NCBI GenBank assembly: GCA_944392285.1
Contig: CALXWF010000091.1
Coordinates: 1 to 9,239 of the forward strand
DNA: 9,239 nt
Reading direction: 5' to 3'
Source of the DNA: an uncultured Alphaproteobacteria bacterium
Lineage (GTDB): Bacteria; Pseudomonadota; Alphaproteobacteria; RF32; CAG-239
Shown: positions 1 through 7,602 of the stretch, in pieces
Numbering within the stretch: the first letter of the stretch is position 1
How the letters are laid out: each line of letters begins with the position of its first letter
Made by a program: the position numbers and the translations under genes
Notes under the pieces: generated by a model
What the model was told of the DNA's origin: nothing
The model's input: only the letters and a program-made list of their open reading frames with translations
Database searches by the model: none

Positions 1-1115
1 ATAGGTATTATAATGCCGCATAAACCCGATATAAGAATTGACCCCGGAAGCAAATTTTTTCAGATTGCCGAGAACCTGCCCGACGCTTTGCGACATCTGC
101 GGCAGCATCGAAAATATTTTCCGATACAAATTAGTTTTGCTGCGCGTGCCTATATAAATCCGCTTAGGCTTGATAACCGCACCGATAAATTTAACGCCTT
201 TGCTGTAATGCTGAAGATAAAACTTTTGCGGATGCAAACTCAGCTTCAGCTGCGTCTGCAAAAACACCCCTATCTTCTTCCAAGCCGCCAGCAAAACCTG
301 CTTATCTTCATGGATCAGAACAAAATCATCGACATAACGTCCGTAATATTTAATCTGCAAATCTTCCGTCACATATTTATCAAGCCGGTTAAGATAAAAA
401 TTGGCAAAAATCTGCGACGTCAGATTTCCGATTGGCAGCCCGCAATAGCGACTCGACCAAAACAAACTCTTATGATACGGCAGACCGTTCCAATCGGAAA
501 GTTTGCCCTTAATGACGCAATTGTCTTCGGGATTATGATAAACAATCTGTTTGATCAGGCGCAGCAAAATATATTTATCGGCCGCATGGTATTTTTCCGT
601 GATAAATTCAAACAGCATCCGATACAAAATATTCTTATCAATGCTCATAAAAAAAGACTTGATATCAAGTTTTAAAATATAACAGTCTCGGGTATATCCG
701 GCCGAACATTCTTCAATTTTGGAGCGGATTCTCCGCACGCCGTACAATGTACCTTTTCCGTCCCGGCACCGTCCCGGCAGCTGTAACTATCGCAGATAAA
801 CTCCTTTTCAAACAAACCATTCAGCCGGGAAATCACCAAATGATGCACTATCCGGTCGCGAAAATCCGCTGCAAAAATTTCGCGCTGAACCGGATATTTG
901 ACAACAAAAGCTATTGAACGGCCGACTTTATACTTACCGGAATTTATGTCCCGCCACAGGCGGATAAGCTCCCGTTCAAAGTCAAGCTCAAACGCCAGAG
1001 AATTTACGGTTCGGCGCTTGTGCTTACGGCACTCATAATAAGCTTCAAACACATCATCTAAAGCTATTCGACCCGACAGACTCTCATGCAATCCGTCAAA
1101 AAGATCTTCTTGCAT
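1..1115 (-). pseudogene. DGR-type reverse transcriptase, frameshifted, runs off left edge
   Basis: Reverse transcriptase of a diversity-generating retroelement. In this family it copies TR RNA with adenine-specific errors, and the cDNA replaces the variable repeat of a target gene. The ATG at 1115 has an AGGGA Shine-Dalgarno at 1125-1129. The first frame (to a TAA at 672) holds the N-terminal RT region (FRDRIVHH, then DSYSCRDG). The rest lies in a second frame open to base 1. Numbering with one copy of the 11-bp duplication removed: motif A LDIKSFF at 146-152 (D147); motif B GLPIGNLTSQ at 222-231, containing the DGR hallmark IGxxxSQ in place of the QGxxxSP of most other RTs; motif C YVDD at 257-260; then a LHPQKFYLQHYSKGVKFIG stretch typical of DGR RTs. 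About 368 codons are present, near the usual full length. The break is a perfect tandem duplication at 758-779. It may be a true mutation, a reversible switch or an assembly error. The RT identity is very sure; whether it is functional is not. Confidence 0.93.
758..779. repeat. 11-bp perfect tandem duplication that breaks the RT frame
   Basis: Two adjacent identical copies of an 11-mer (minus strand TGCCGGGACGG, 758-768 and 769-779) lie inside the RT gene. With one copy the minus strand reads S-C-R-D-G-K-G-T-L-Y-G-V, the expected conserved RT stretch, and continues in frame through all later motifs. With two copies the frame shifts and ends at the TAA at 672. Eleven is not a multiple of three, so the duplication alone explains the frameshift. 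Confidence 0.93.
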
Positions 1116-1490
1116 CAGTATAAATCCCTGTGTCAGTCTTGTTTTTTATAAAAAAAGCTGGAAACAACGCTCGTTATAATTATTGTTCTTATTGTTGTTG
1201 TTCCGATTGCCACTTCCCATATTGAGTATCCATGAATTGTTATTATTATACTCAGAGGAGGACCAAACAAAACTCTATTGTTATCGCTGAAATCTGAACA
1301 ACATACACGGTATGCTGTGGATAACCCTTTTTTTAATAAAAAAAGCTCTCTTCCGGCGGCCTTGGCAACCGGAAATCCCGCAAAATTATGACTTCCACAA
1401 ATATACGGCCGTCCAATCAGCCGCCCCGAAAGTAGCATATTCTTTTGGTGGAAATAAATAAAGATTTTCACTTATCCACTTAAAAGGAAA
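1116..1490 (-). other. DGR leader region between slt and RT
   Basis: A 375-bp stretch without a credible protein gene separates the transglycosylase stop from the RT start. It holds the TR core, the RT Shine-Dalgarno (1125-1129) and two A/T palindromes: one at 1142-1155 (TTTTTTATAAAAAA) and one around 1328-1345. A 12-mer, ATAAAAAAAGCT, occurs in direct orientation at 1148-1159 and 1336-1347, bracketing the TR; it is low complexity and may be chance. No convincing promoter or terminator was seen. A GTG-initiated 112-codon frame at 1133-1471 is judged non-coding. Confidence 0.6.
1158..1265 (-). ncRNA. DGR template repeat (TR) core
   Basis: This lies just upstream of the RT on the same strand, a usual place for a DGR template. 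Read on the minus strand from 1265 it gives W-S-S-S-E-Y-N-N-N-N-S-W-I-L-N-M-G-S-G-N-R, then runs of Asn, a Lys, more Asn, and Y-N-E-R-C-F-Q. By my count 14 AAY Asn codons fall in about 31 codons after WSSSE. This matches the C-type-lectin variable-repeat pattern (WSSSEY..N.W..N...GN.N) in which template adenines sit at codon positions 1 and 2 to be randomised. It is not an intact gene: the same frame has TAA and TAG a few codons upstream, at about 1274-1282. The less A-rich 3' end (GAGCGTTGTTTCCAGC, 1157-1172) would be the IMH*-like part. True ends cannot be set without the matching VR, and the TR may extend upstream towards 1300. Confidence 0.82.
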
Positions 1491-3245
1491 CTAAGAACGA
1501 ACCGGCCAGCGGTTTTTCACCACCGCTTCAAGCGACTTATTTTTTTCTCCCAATCTGGTCTGATAAATCCAATAATTAGCCATCACACGTTCAACATAAA
1601 CTCTGGTTTCCTGAGCCGGAAGAGTTTCAATAAACATCAACGGGTCATTATCATAATTCATGTTTTTTTGCCATTTAAGCAAATTTCCGGGCCCGGCATT
1701 ATAAGCCACCGCCAAATAAAACAAATTGCCGTTAATATAGTCTTTTTGCAACAAATAACGCATATATTGCTGGCCGATATCCAAATTAAATTCGGCCTCA
1801 AAAAGCGGACGTCTGTCATGGCGCAAACTTCTGTCTTTGGTCACATGTGCGGCCGTACTCGGCAACAACTGCATCAAACCTCTGGCACCGGCACCGCTCT
1901 TTGCCTGAGGCCTAAAAGAAGACTCTTGTCTGACAAAAGCCCACACCAAAGATTTACTGATTTTCCAACCGCTCTTGGGCTCCCACTCCGGCAAAGGATA
2001 AGCCATAAAATCATAATAAATTCCGCGTTCTTTATCCTCAAGCTGCCGTGCAATCTTCAAAGCCAGACCATGCATATTATGCTGCGCCGCCAAAAACAAA
2101 ATAGCTTCTTGCGTTGCTTCATCAAGGCTCGGATAAACATTGCGCAACTCTTGTTCGGCCAAAGCATAGTTTTTAACCTGAATAAGGACCAAAGCACGAC
2201 GCAAAGCCGGATTATCCAACAAAATACCATAATCAAAGCTGCTAAAATCATTATGATAAGAAATCTCTTTCCAATTATACGCCGAAGGACGCCCCAGACG
2301 ATAGTTTGCCAAAATACCGTAAAATGTCCGCTTAAAAACTGCAGCTCTTTCCAACTGTTTTTGCGCCTGTTCTTCGTTGCCCAATACTTTTTCAGCCCGA
2401 TAAGCCCAGTAAGCACCGGCGGCAATCAACCATTCATCATTATCCCTCAAAGAACCAAGGCTTGAAAAATATTTGGCTGCCTCGGCAAAATTTTTAAGCC
2501 GCCAAGAAGCCAACCCCGCCACCCACATCGCCGTGGCATTATTATCTTTGGCTGCCGGTTTGGCCCATTTTAAAGCCAATTTATCTTCATTATCCAAAAA
2601 ATACTTAAAAGCCAAACTTGCCGCCATTTTATCATAATTTTCGGAGCTCAACATTTTTTTGAATTTTTTATCTTCCAAAATTTGACGTGCCAACTTGGTT
2701 TTACCACGATTAATATAACGGCGAAATTGCGTAACCTTGCGGCGCAACAGCTTTGCCTGCTTAGTGCTTAACCCCTCACAATCTGCATCAAGCCAAGCAT
2801 AGGCTCCCTTTGCCCCTTGAGAAAATTTTTGACAAGGTTTATCAAGGTTTGAAGCATCGCCTTTGCGTGCCGCCAAACGATAAATCCGCATTGCTTGCGG
2901 ATGGTCCCCATATTTTTCCAACCATTTTTTAAGCTCCGCATAAGTGCTCTTATAGCTTTTTGAAAGATATTTTTCCGCCAAAACATGGCCGGTCAACACA
3001 TCGCTCTGAATTTGTCCTTCCAAGCGTTCGACCGTCTGTTGATCATCATTTTCCAAAGCCTTAAACAAACGCTGATAAAGCAAAACATCCTGACGGTTAA
3101 CCATCAGATAATCCAACATTTCTCGATAAGCGCTTTTATCTAAAACGATAACTTTTTCGGCAGCACAAACATCTAACGTCCCCGCAAACGCAAAAACGCT
3201 AAGACACAAACAAAAAAGCAATTTTGGGGCAAAATTTTTCATCAT
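1491..3245 (-). CDS. slt: Soluble lytic murein transglycosylase (Slt70-like)
   Basis: A 584-aa periplasmic enzyme that cleaves the MurNAc-GlcNAc bond of peptidoglycan, forming 1,6-anhydroMurNAc ends. A signal peptide covers residues 1 to about 29 (Lys, hydrophobic core, CAA). A long helical region of roughly 400 residues follows, as in the Slt70 superhelix. The C-terminal SLT domain has the catalytic Glu441 in VRQESSF, then GARGLMQLLPSTA (about 453-465), AVAYNAGPGN (about 512-521) and the closing ETRVYVERVMANY motif (about 546-558). The length is typical of the family. The start ATG (3245-3243) overlaps the TGA of the upstream gene by one base (TGATG), so translation is probably coupled. The DGR region follows it downstream on the same strand with no clear terminator between. 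The call is firm. Confidence 0.95.
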   Translation of the reverse strand: MMKNFAPKLLFCLCLSVFAFAGTLDVCAAEKVIVLDKSAYREMLDYLMVNRQDVLLYQRLFKALENDDQQTVERLEGQIQSDVLTGHVLAEKYLSKSYKSTYAELKKWLEKYGDHPQAMRIYRLAARKGDASNLDKPCQKFSQGAKGAYAWLDADCEGLSTKQAKLLRRKVTQFRRYINRGKTKLARQILEDKKFKKMLSSENYDKMAASLAFKYFLDNEDKLALKWAKPAAKDNNATAMWVAGLASWRLKNFAEAAKYFSSLGSLRDNDEWLIAAGAYWAYRAEKVLGNEEQAQKQLERAAVFKRTFYGILANYRLGRPSAYNWKEISYHNDFSSFDYGILLDNPALRRALVLIQVKNYALAEQELRNVYPSLDEATQEAILFLAAQHNMHGLALKIARQLEDKERGIYYDFMAYPLPEWEPKSGWKISKSLVWAFVRQESSFRPQAKSGAGARGLMQLLPSTAAHVTKDRSLRHDRRPLFEAEFNLDIGQQYMRYLLQKDYINGNLFYLAVAYNAGPGNLLKWQKNMNYDNDPLMFIETLPAQETRVYVERVMANYWIYQTRLGEKNKSLEAVVKNRWPVRS

Positions 3246-3970
3246 CAGGAAATCTTAAGCCATCTGATTTTTTTGGCACAGTCTTTTTGTGACATGCCCT
3301 TAATACGGCACCGATTGACAATGATATTAGGAATTTTATCCATTGAATAGCAACCCTCACCCATCAAGGTATAAGTATGATAAACCTGAATATTAGGGTT
3401 AACATCTAGAAAAACGACCGATGTTGTAATCTTGGGCCAACGAAGTTTTATACTAAGATTAGAAAGTTTTTGGTTCAAAGTCGTTAAAGCCACAAATTTT
3501 ACGTCACACTCAACCCGACCGCCGGCCATGCGCCGCACGGCATAATCTTTATAATAAAGAAAAATCAGCTCATCATCTTCATTTTCATCAGGTTGTTCGC
3601 CCGGCTGCAAAATCCGATTAACGGCAACATTCCCGCGCGGAGAGCCGTCTGCTGTCGGCACATTCGGCAAATCTAGCGGGGCCACATTGGCCGCCGGATT
3701 TTTTCTTTTGGGCATTGAACCTTGCTGAATTACGGACTGGCGCTGGCGTTCTGCTTCTCTTCCGGCTTTTATTTCTGCCGCTTCGGCAGCTTCATCGACT
3801 GTTGGCAGAGGAGCCTGTTGTTTTACGCTCTCTGGCCGACTGGCTTGAGCCGCATCTCCAAAGCGCGGGGCCTGAGAAGCAGGCTCATCTTCACCGAGAG
3901 TCTGCGCTCCCGCAACGGCACCCATAAGCAAAGCGCCGCTGCAAAAAACAACTCCAAGCCATTTATGCAT
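3245..3970 (-). CDS. Exported four-Cys protein B, function unknown
   Basis: A 241-aa protein I do not recognise. It has a signal peptide (residues 1 to about 22, ending AGA) and a Pro/Ala/Glu-rich low-complexity linker (about 25-135). The C-terminal beta-type domain (about 136-241) has Cys155, Cys207, Cys221 and Cys231. The domain aligns with the product of the gene upstream: both show C-x14-SN-x2-[IL]-x-L-x-W and later C-[YF]-x-M, ending C-x13-C-R, with the same spacings. The periplasmic location and conserved Cys suggest disulfides, which is inference. A strong GGAGG Shine-Dalgarno (3977-3981) sits 6 nt before the ATG, 20 bp after the upstream stop. Its stop overlaps the slt start by 1 nt, so it is probably co-translated with the lytic transglycosylase and may act at the cell wall. 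Confidence 0.85.
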   Translation of the reverse strand: MHKWLGVVFCSGALLMGAVAGAQTLGEDEPASQAPRFGDAAQASRPESVKQQAPLPTVDEAAEAAEIKAGREAERQRQSVIQQGSMPKRKNPAANVAPLDLPNVPTADGSPRGNVAVNRILQPGEQPDENEDDELIFLYYKDYAVRRMAGGRVECDVKFVALTTLNQKLSNLSIKLRWPKITTSVVFLDVNPNIQVYHTYTLMGEGCYSMDKIPNIIVNRCRIKGMSQKDCAKKIRWLKIS

Positions 3971-3990
3971 CCGATACCTCCGGCAAAAAA

Positions 3991-4731
3991 TTATTGCGCG
4001 ATAGACTCTGAAACCTCAGCGGCGCGTCTGATGGCAGACAAAGTTTTTCCGTGCATATCTTCCACTTCTTGTCTGTCTTTATCTTTTTGAACTTTTTCCT
4101 GAGCAGCTTCTTCATCATATGAAATCGGCTTAAATTCCGTATAAAACTCCGGATCTTTAGGCGAGTAATACTTAAACAATCCGTTACATTCCTCACTTCC
4201 GAAAGAAGAACCGACAACAGGTTGTCCGGGCACGGCTGCACCGTCTGCTGCGGCAGTACGGCAAGATTTAATATTAACCTCGACATCGCCCATCATCATA
4301 AAGCAACGATCGCTTCTAACCGTATTTTTAACCGTAATTTGTTTAGCAGGGGCTAAAGGCGGCAAAGAAACCGGTGCCACTAATTCAACAGACGTAAAAG
4401 CCGCTGTTCCGGCGCCGCGACGATATGTTGATGCATTATCTACCCTGCGTCCGCGGAAAGTTGCCGCAGCTTCTTTTCTCTCCGCAGTAATGGTATCTTC
4501 CACAACCTGATCTTTCCAAACCAAATCCAAATTAACATTGGAAACCGTAACTTTTGTATTGTTATAAAAAGTTGCGCTGAACTCACAAGACTCGATAAGG
4601 TTATCACTGTTTCTGATAGCTTTAACATCATGAATTTTAAACATAACCGAACCGTCTGCGGCAAGTACCTCTGCGGCACTCAAGCTCATAACGCCGGCAA
4701 GCAGAAAAGATAAAAAGTTTTTATTTGCCAT
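3991..4731 (-). CDS. Exported four-Cys protein A, paralogue of the next gene
   Basis: A 246-aa protein of unknown function. I chose the ATG at 4731 because AAGGA (4741-4745) precedes it at 9 nt and it opens directly on a signal peptide (residues 1 to about 24, ending VLA). A TTG at 4755 would add eight charged residues. The mature part starts with a beta-type domain: Cys49, then C-x14-SN-x2-L-x-L-x-W ending at Trp72, and C143-x13-C157-R. Cys182 is a fourth cysteine. The C-terminus (about 205-246) is charged and probably helical. The spacing of the Cys and Trp landmarks is identical to the product encoded 20 bp downstream, so the two are likely tandem duplicates, although their tails differ: B has its low-complexity part before the domain, A has its helical part after it. 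No enzyme motif was seen. Confidence 0.85.
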   Translation of the reverse strand: MANKNFLSFLLAGVMSLSAAEVLAADGSVMFKIHDVKAIRNSDNLIESCEFSATFYNNTKVTVSNVNLDLVWKDQVVEDTITAERKEAAATFRGRRVDNASTYRRGAGTAAFTSVELVAPVSLPPLAPAKQITVKNTVRSDRCFMMMGDVEVNIKSCRTAAADGAAVPGQPVVGSSFGSEECNGLFKYYSPKDPEFYTEFKPISYDEEAAQEKVQKDKDRQEVEDMHGKTLSAIRRAAEVSESIAQ

Positions 4732-4773
4732 TTTAATTTTCCTTGAACTAAGCAATAATCGGAAGTTTTTTTT

Positions 4774-4801
4774 ATGATAAACGTCTCATAACAATAATCA
4801 A
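4774..4801 (-). promoter_or_regulatory. Candidate sigma-70-type promoter for protein A
   Basis: On the minus strand TTGATT (4796-4801) and TATCAT (4774-4779) are separated by 16 bp. This places a start site near 4767 and gives a leader of about 35 nt before the ATG at 4731. It lies between the UDG stop and protein A, so the A-B-slt set could be transcribed apart from UDG. Judged by eye only. Confidence 0.4.
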
Positions 4802-4827
4802 GTTTAATTTATGTTACCAACAAAAAA

Positions 4828-5637
4828 TCATGCATCTGTTTTTTCAAGCCCATAATCTTTGACCAAGCGCAGCATATCTGCCCAAGCCTTAGCTTTTTGC
4901 CCCGTATTTCGCAACAAATATGCCGGATGGAAAGTGGCCAAAGCCTTAATGTCTTTTCCCTCCGTTGTCTGATAACTTAACCAATGCCCGCGCAACTTGG
5001 AAATTGTTTCGGCATTTTCAAGCAAAGCATTTGCGGCACTTCCGCCCAAAAGCAAAATATAATCAGGTTTAATCAAATCAATCTGTCTTTTTAAAAACGG
5101 CAGACAAACGGCAATTTCACCGTCGGTCGGTGTACGATTCCCCGGCGGCCGCCACGGCAACACATTGGTAATATAACAAGAGTCGCGCCCCAAACCTGCG
5201 GCTTTAAGCATTTTATCCAAGAGCTGACCGCTGCGCCCGACAAAAGGCCGACCGATACGGTCTTCATCGGCACCCGGGGCCTCACCGACAAGCACGATTT
5301 TTGCTTGCGGATTACCGTCTCCGAACACCGTGTGCGTCGCCGTCAGCTTAAGGCTGCACCCCTCAAAATTTTCAACGGCTTCACGAAGCTTGTCGAGGCG
5401 ATCAATTTCTTGGCACAAGTCTTTGGCATTTTTGCAGGCCTCCTGCGTAGCTTGAGCCAGTTCGGTTGTTGCCTGACGCTGCGGTTTGGCAACTTCTTTA
5501 TTCGATTCGCGCAAAGGCATTTTGGTTAAAACGGCATCTTTTTCAACCAAAGCAAAAGGGACACTGCCAACCGTCACATCGACTCCGGCAGCATCATACC
5601 ACTCCAAAATTTCACGAACTGACATCTCACTATTCAT
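4828..5637 (-). CDS. Family 4 uracil-DNA glycosylase
   Basis: Removes uracil from DNA to begin base-excision repair in the cytoplasm. From the ATG at 5637 it is 269 aa. An N-terminal helical extension (about 1-90; EILEWYDAAGVD near the start) precedes the glycosylase fold. Motif 1 is GEAPGADED (118-126), followed by GRPFVGRSGQLLD. NVLPWRPPGNRTPT lies at about 158-171 and motif 2, FHPAYLLRN, has His237. The usual [4Fe-4S] ligands appear only in part: Cys94 (GCSLK) and Cys178 (AVCLPF) are present, but the first Cys of the N-terminal pair is absent and Trp162 stands where many members have Cys. Start choice: the ATG at 5637 follows AGGGG at 5 nt. The adjacent ATG at 5640 and upstream ATG/TTG at 5682 and 5688 are possible but would add residues outside the family's usual N-terminus. 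Such genes are often misnamed phage-type DNA polymerase. Confidence 0.92.
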   Translation of the reverse strand: MNSEMSVREILEWYDAAGVDVTVGSVPFALVEKDAVLTKMPLRESNKEVAKPQRQATTELAQATQEACKNAKDLCQEIDRLDKLREAVENFEGCSLKLTATHTVFGDGNPQAKIVLVGEAPGADEDRIGRPFVGRSGQLLDKMLKAAGLGRDSCYITNVLPWRPPGNRTPTDGEIAVCLPFLKRQIDLIKPDYILLLGGSAANALLENAETISKLRGHWLSYQTTEGKDIKALATFHPAYLLRNTGQKAKAWADMLRLVKDYGLEKTDA

Positions 5638-5748
5638 CATAGCCCCTAAGCTACCGCAAAAATACAATTTTTCAAGTATCATAATCAAGTTAACCCTAAC
5701 AAATCATCTTTAGCGTGCAAAATTACGGTATATAAGCTGATTTTGGTG

Positions 5749-5776
5749 TTGTATCATAAAAAAAATCGTCTAGAAT
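5749..5776 (+). promoter_or_regulatory. Candidate promoter for the TPR lipoprotein gene
   Basis: TTGTAT (5749-5754) and TAGAAT (5771-5776) are separated by 16 bp in the divergent gap between UDG and the TPR gene. This gives a start near 5783 and a leader of about 27 nt that contains AAGGA (5791-5795). Judged by eye only. No equally good promoter for UDG was found on the opposite strand. Confidence 0.4.
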
Positions 5777-5809
5777 AAGCGCGTATAAATAAGGATATAG
5801 AGATAAAAA

Positions 5810-7600
5810 ATGGCAAAATTCGGCTTCATCATCATTACAATTCTTGGGGTAGTTTTATTTAATTCCTGCTCACGCAAGCCTGAGCTTTCGGCTGCGGAGC
5901 CTAGCCTGCCGCAAGCCACAAAAGCAGACGTTTCATCAAAAGCCTACGGCGCCTATCTTGCCGGTCGCGTTGCCCATTTGCGCAACAACTTTAATCAAGC
6001 CGCCGACTATTATATTGAAACCCTTAAAAGCGACCCGAATAATCCCGAACTGGTCGGGCGAGTCTATTTGCTTTTAGCCTCCGAAGGCCGCATTGATGAA
6101 GCGGCACACTATGCCAAAATATCACGCCAAAACGGTGATAAAAATAATTTCATCAATGTTATCTTTGCCGTAAATGATATGAAGCACGGGCGTTATGAAT
6201 CTGCCGACCAAAACATTTCAGAGGTAAAATCGCCGATATACCGTGAATTTATTACTCCTCTGTTAACCGCCTGGATTTATGCCGGTGCCGATGATGAGGA
6301 AAAAGCCCTAAAAGCGCTTGAACCGCTTAAAAAAGAAAGCGGGTTTCGGGCACTTTATCTGATGCAAGCCGGCATGATTAACGACTATTTCGGCCGCAAC
6401 CAAGAGGCTGAAGAATTCTATAACATCGTCGTCACCGATGAAAGCACGGAAATGTCTTTCCGGGGCTTACAAATTATTACCAATTTTTATATTCGTACCG
6501 GTCAAAAAGCCAAAGCGGTTCAACTGGTTAAAAGATACCATGATGAAAAACTTTTGGCTGACATGCTTGAAAAACTGACCGCCAATGTCAAAGCGGCAGA
6601 CCCCAAGTCCACCCAACCGATTTTAACCGATGCCAATGTCGGCATGGCCGAAGCTCTGTTCAGCATTGCTTCTACCATGCGTCAAGGCGCCTCCGGAATA
6701 GATTTGGCTCACATGTTTGTCAGCATGTCCATTTATGCCAACCCCAAATATGACCTGGCCAAACTTCTCTTAGCCGACATTTTGGAAAGTCGTGAAATGT
6801 ATGCCGAAGCCAATCAGGTTTATGACCAAATTAATGAAGATTCGGAAACTTACTACACGGTTCAGCTCAAAAAAGCCAACAACTATGTTATGATGGAAGA
6901 CTATATTCCGGCAGAAATTCTGCTCAAATCCTTAGCTGACGACAATAAAGGAAATTATCAATTATTTTTGGATTTAGGCGACATTTTACGCATGCGCAAC
7001 AAGCAAGATGAGGCAATTAAATATTACCAACAAGCCGCCAAAAAAATTACCAAACCCGAAAGTCAACACTGGATATTGTTTTATGCTTTGGGCGTATCTT
7101 ATGAACAAAAAGAAGACTGGGAAAACGCCGAAAAGAACTTCAAAAAAGCCTTAAGCCTAAGCGACAACCATTATCTGGTGCTCAACTATTTGGGCTATAG
7201 CTATTTACAACAAGGGCGCAACACGGAAGAAGCCTTTACCATGATTGTAGATGCCTACAACCAATCTCCCAATGACGGCCACATCTCTGACAGCTTGGGC
7301 TGGGCATTTTATCGTCTCGGCATGTATAATCAGGCCGTCACTTATTTGGAAAGAGCCGCAGATATTGAACCTGCCAATGCCGTTATCAGCAACCACTTAG
7401 GTGACGCCTATTGGATGAGCAATCGCAAAAATGAAGCCATTTTCCAATGGAAACACGCCCTCACCATGAAAGATGACAGCGGAGAAATCTCACCCAAAGA
7501 AATCCAAAACAAAATTGACCACGGCCTTGAAAAGCAAACCCCTCTGTCCTTTAATAAAGAAACCGTGGATGCTAAAATTAAAGAAATTACCACGGAATAA
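5810..7600 (+). CDS. Large TPR-repeat lipoprotein
   Basis: A 596-aa protein made almost wholly of tetratricopeptide repeats, which act as helical scaffolds for protein binding. The N-terminus is a lipoprotein signal: hydrophobic residues 4-16, then LFNSC with Cys20 as the likely lipidated residue (Phe at -3 is unusual). TPR-like units begin near residue 45 (YGAYLAGRVAHLRNNFNQAADYY) and are clearest at about 415-545, with the consecutive pairs ALGVSYEQKEDWENAEKNF, YLGYSYLQQGRN and SLGWAFYRLGMYNQAVTYLE. The layout resembles a long TPR family common in alphaproteobacteria. Its partner is unknown, and an envelope-assembly role is only inference. The ATG has AAGGA at 5791-5795, rather far away (14 nt). 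The next gene begins 2 nt after the stop, so the two are almost certainly one transcript. Confidence 0.9.
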   Translation: MAKFGFIIITILGVVLFNSCSRKPELSAAEPSLPQATKADVSSKAYGAYLAGRVAHLRNNFNQAADYYIETLKSDPNNPELVGRVYLLLASEGRIDEAAHYAKISRQNGDKNNFINVIFAVNDMKHGRYESADQNISEVKSPIYREFITPLLTAWIYAGADDEEKALKALEPLKKESGFRALYLMQAGMINDYFGRNQEAEEFYNIVVTDESTEMSFRGLQIITNFYIRTGQKAKAVQLVKRYHDEKLLADMLEKLTANVKAADPKSTQPILTDANVGMAEALFSIASTMRQGASGIDLAHMFVSMSIYANPKYDLAKLLLADILESREMYAEANQVYDQINEDSETYYTVQLKKANNYVMMEDYIPAEILLKSLADDNKGNYQLFLDLGDILRMRNKQDEAIKYYQQAAKKITKPESQHWILFYALGVSYEQKEDWENAEKNFKKALSLSDNHYLVLNYLGYSYLQQGRNTEEAFTMIVDAYNQSPNDGHISDSLGWAFYRLGMYNQAVTYLERAADIEPANAVISNHLGDAYWMSNRKNEAIFQWKHALTMKDDSGEISPKEIQNKIDHGLEKQTPLSFNKETVDAKIKEITTE

Positions 7601-7602
7601 CC

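Noticed and set aside
13..675. Plus-strand 220-codon open frame
   Set aside because: It is antisense to the RT motifs B and C, which are unmistakable on the minus strand; its composition is that of a reverse-strand shadow.
1..1115. Group II intron or retron as the source of the RT
   Set aside because: No intron domain V/VI structure, no maturase region and no msr/msd-like RNA was seen; the IGxxxSQ motif and the adjacent Asn-rich template favour a DGR.
1133..1471. Minus-strand 112-codon frame with a GTG start
   Set aside because: It overlaps the TR in the wrong frame, reads the AAC/AAT runs as low-complexity Ile/Thr, has no clear Shine-Dalgarno and no recognisable domain.
1668..2465. Plus-strand 265-codon open frame
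   Set aside because: Antisense to the slt gene, with no domain and no ribosome binding site.
3715..4090. Plus-strand frames opposite the two four-Cys genes
   Set aside because: Shadows of genes that have signal peptides, ribosome binding sites and paralogous sequence on the minus strand.
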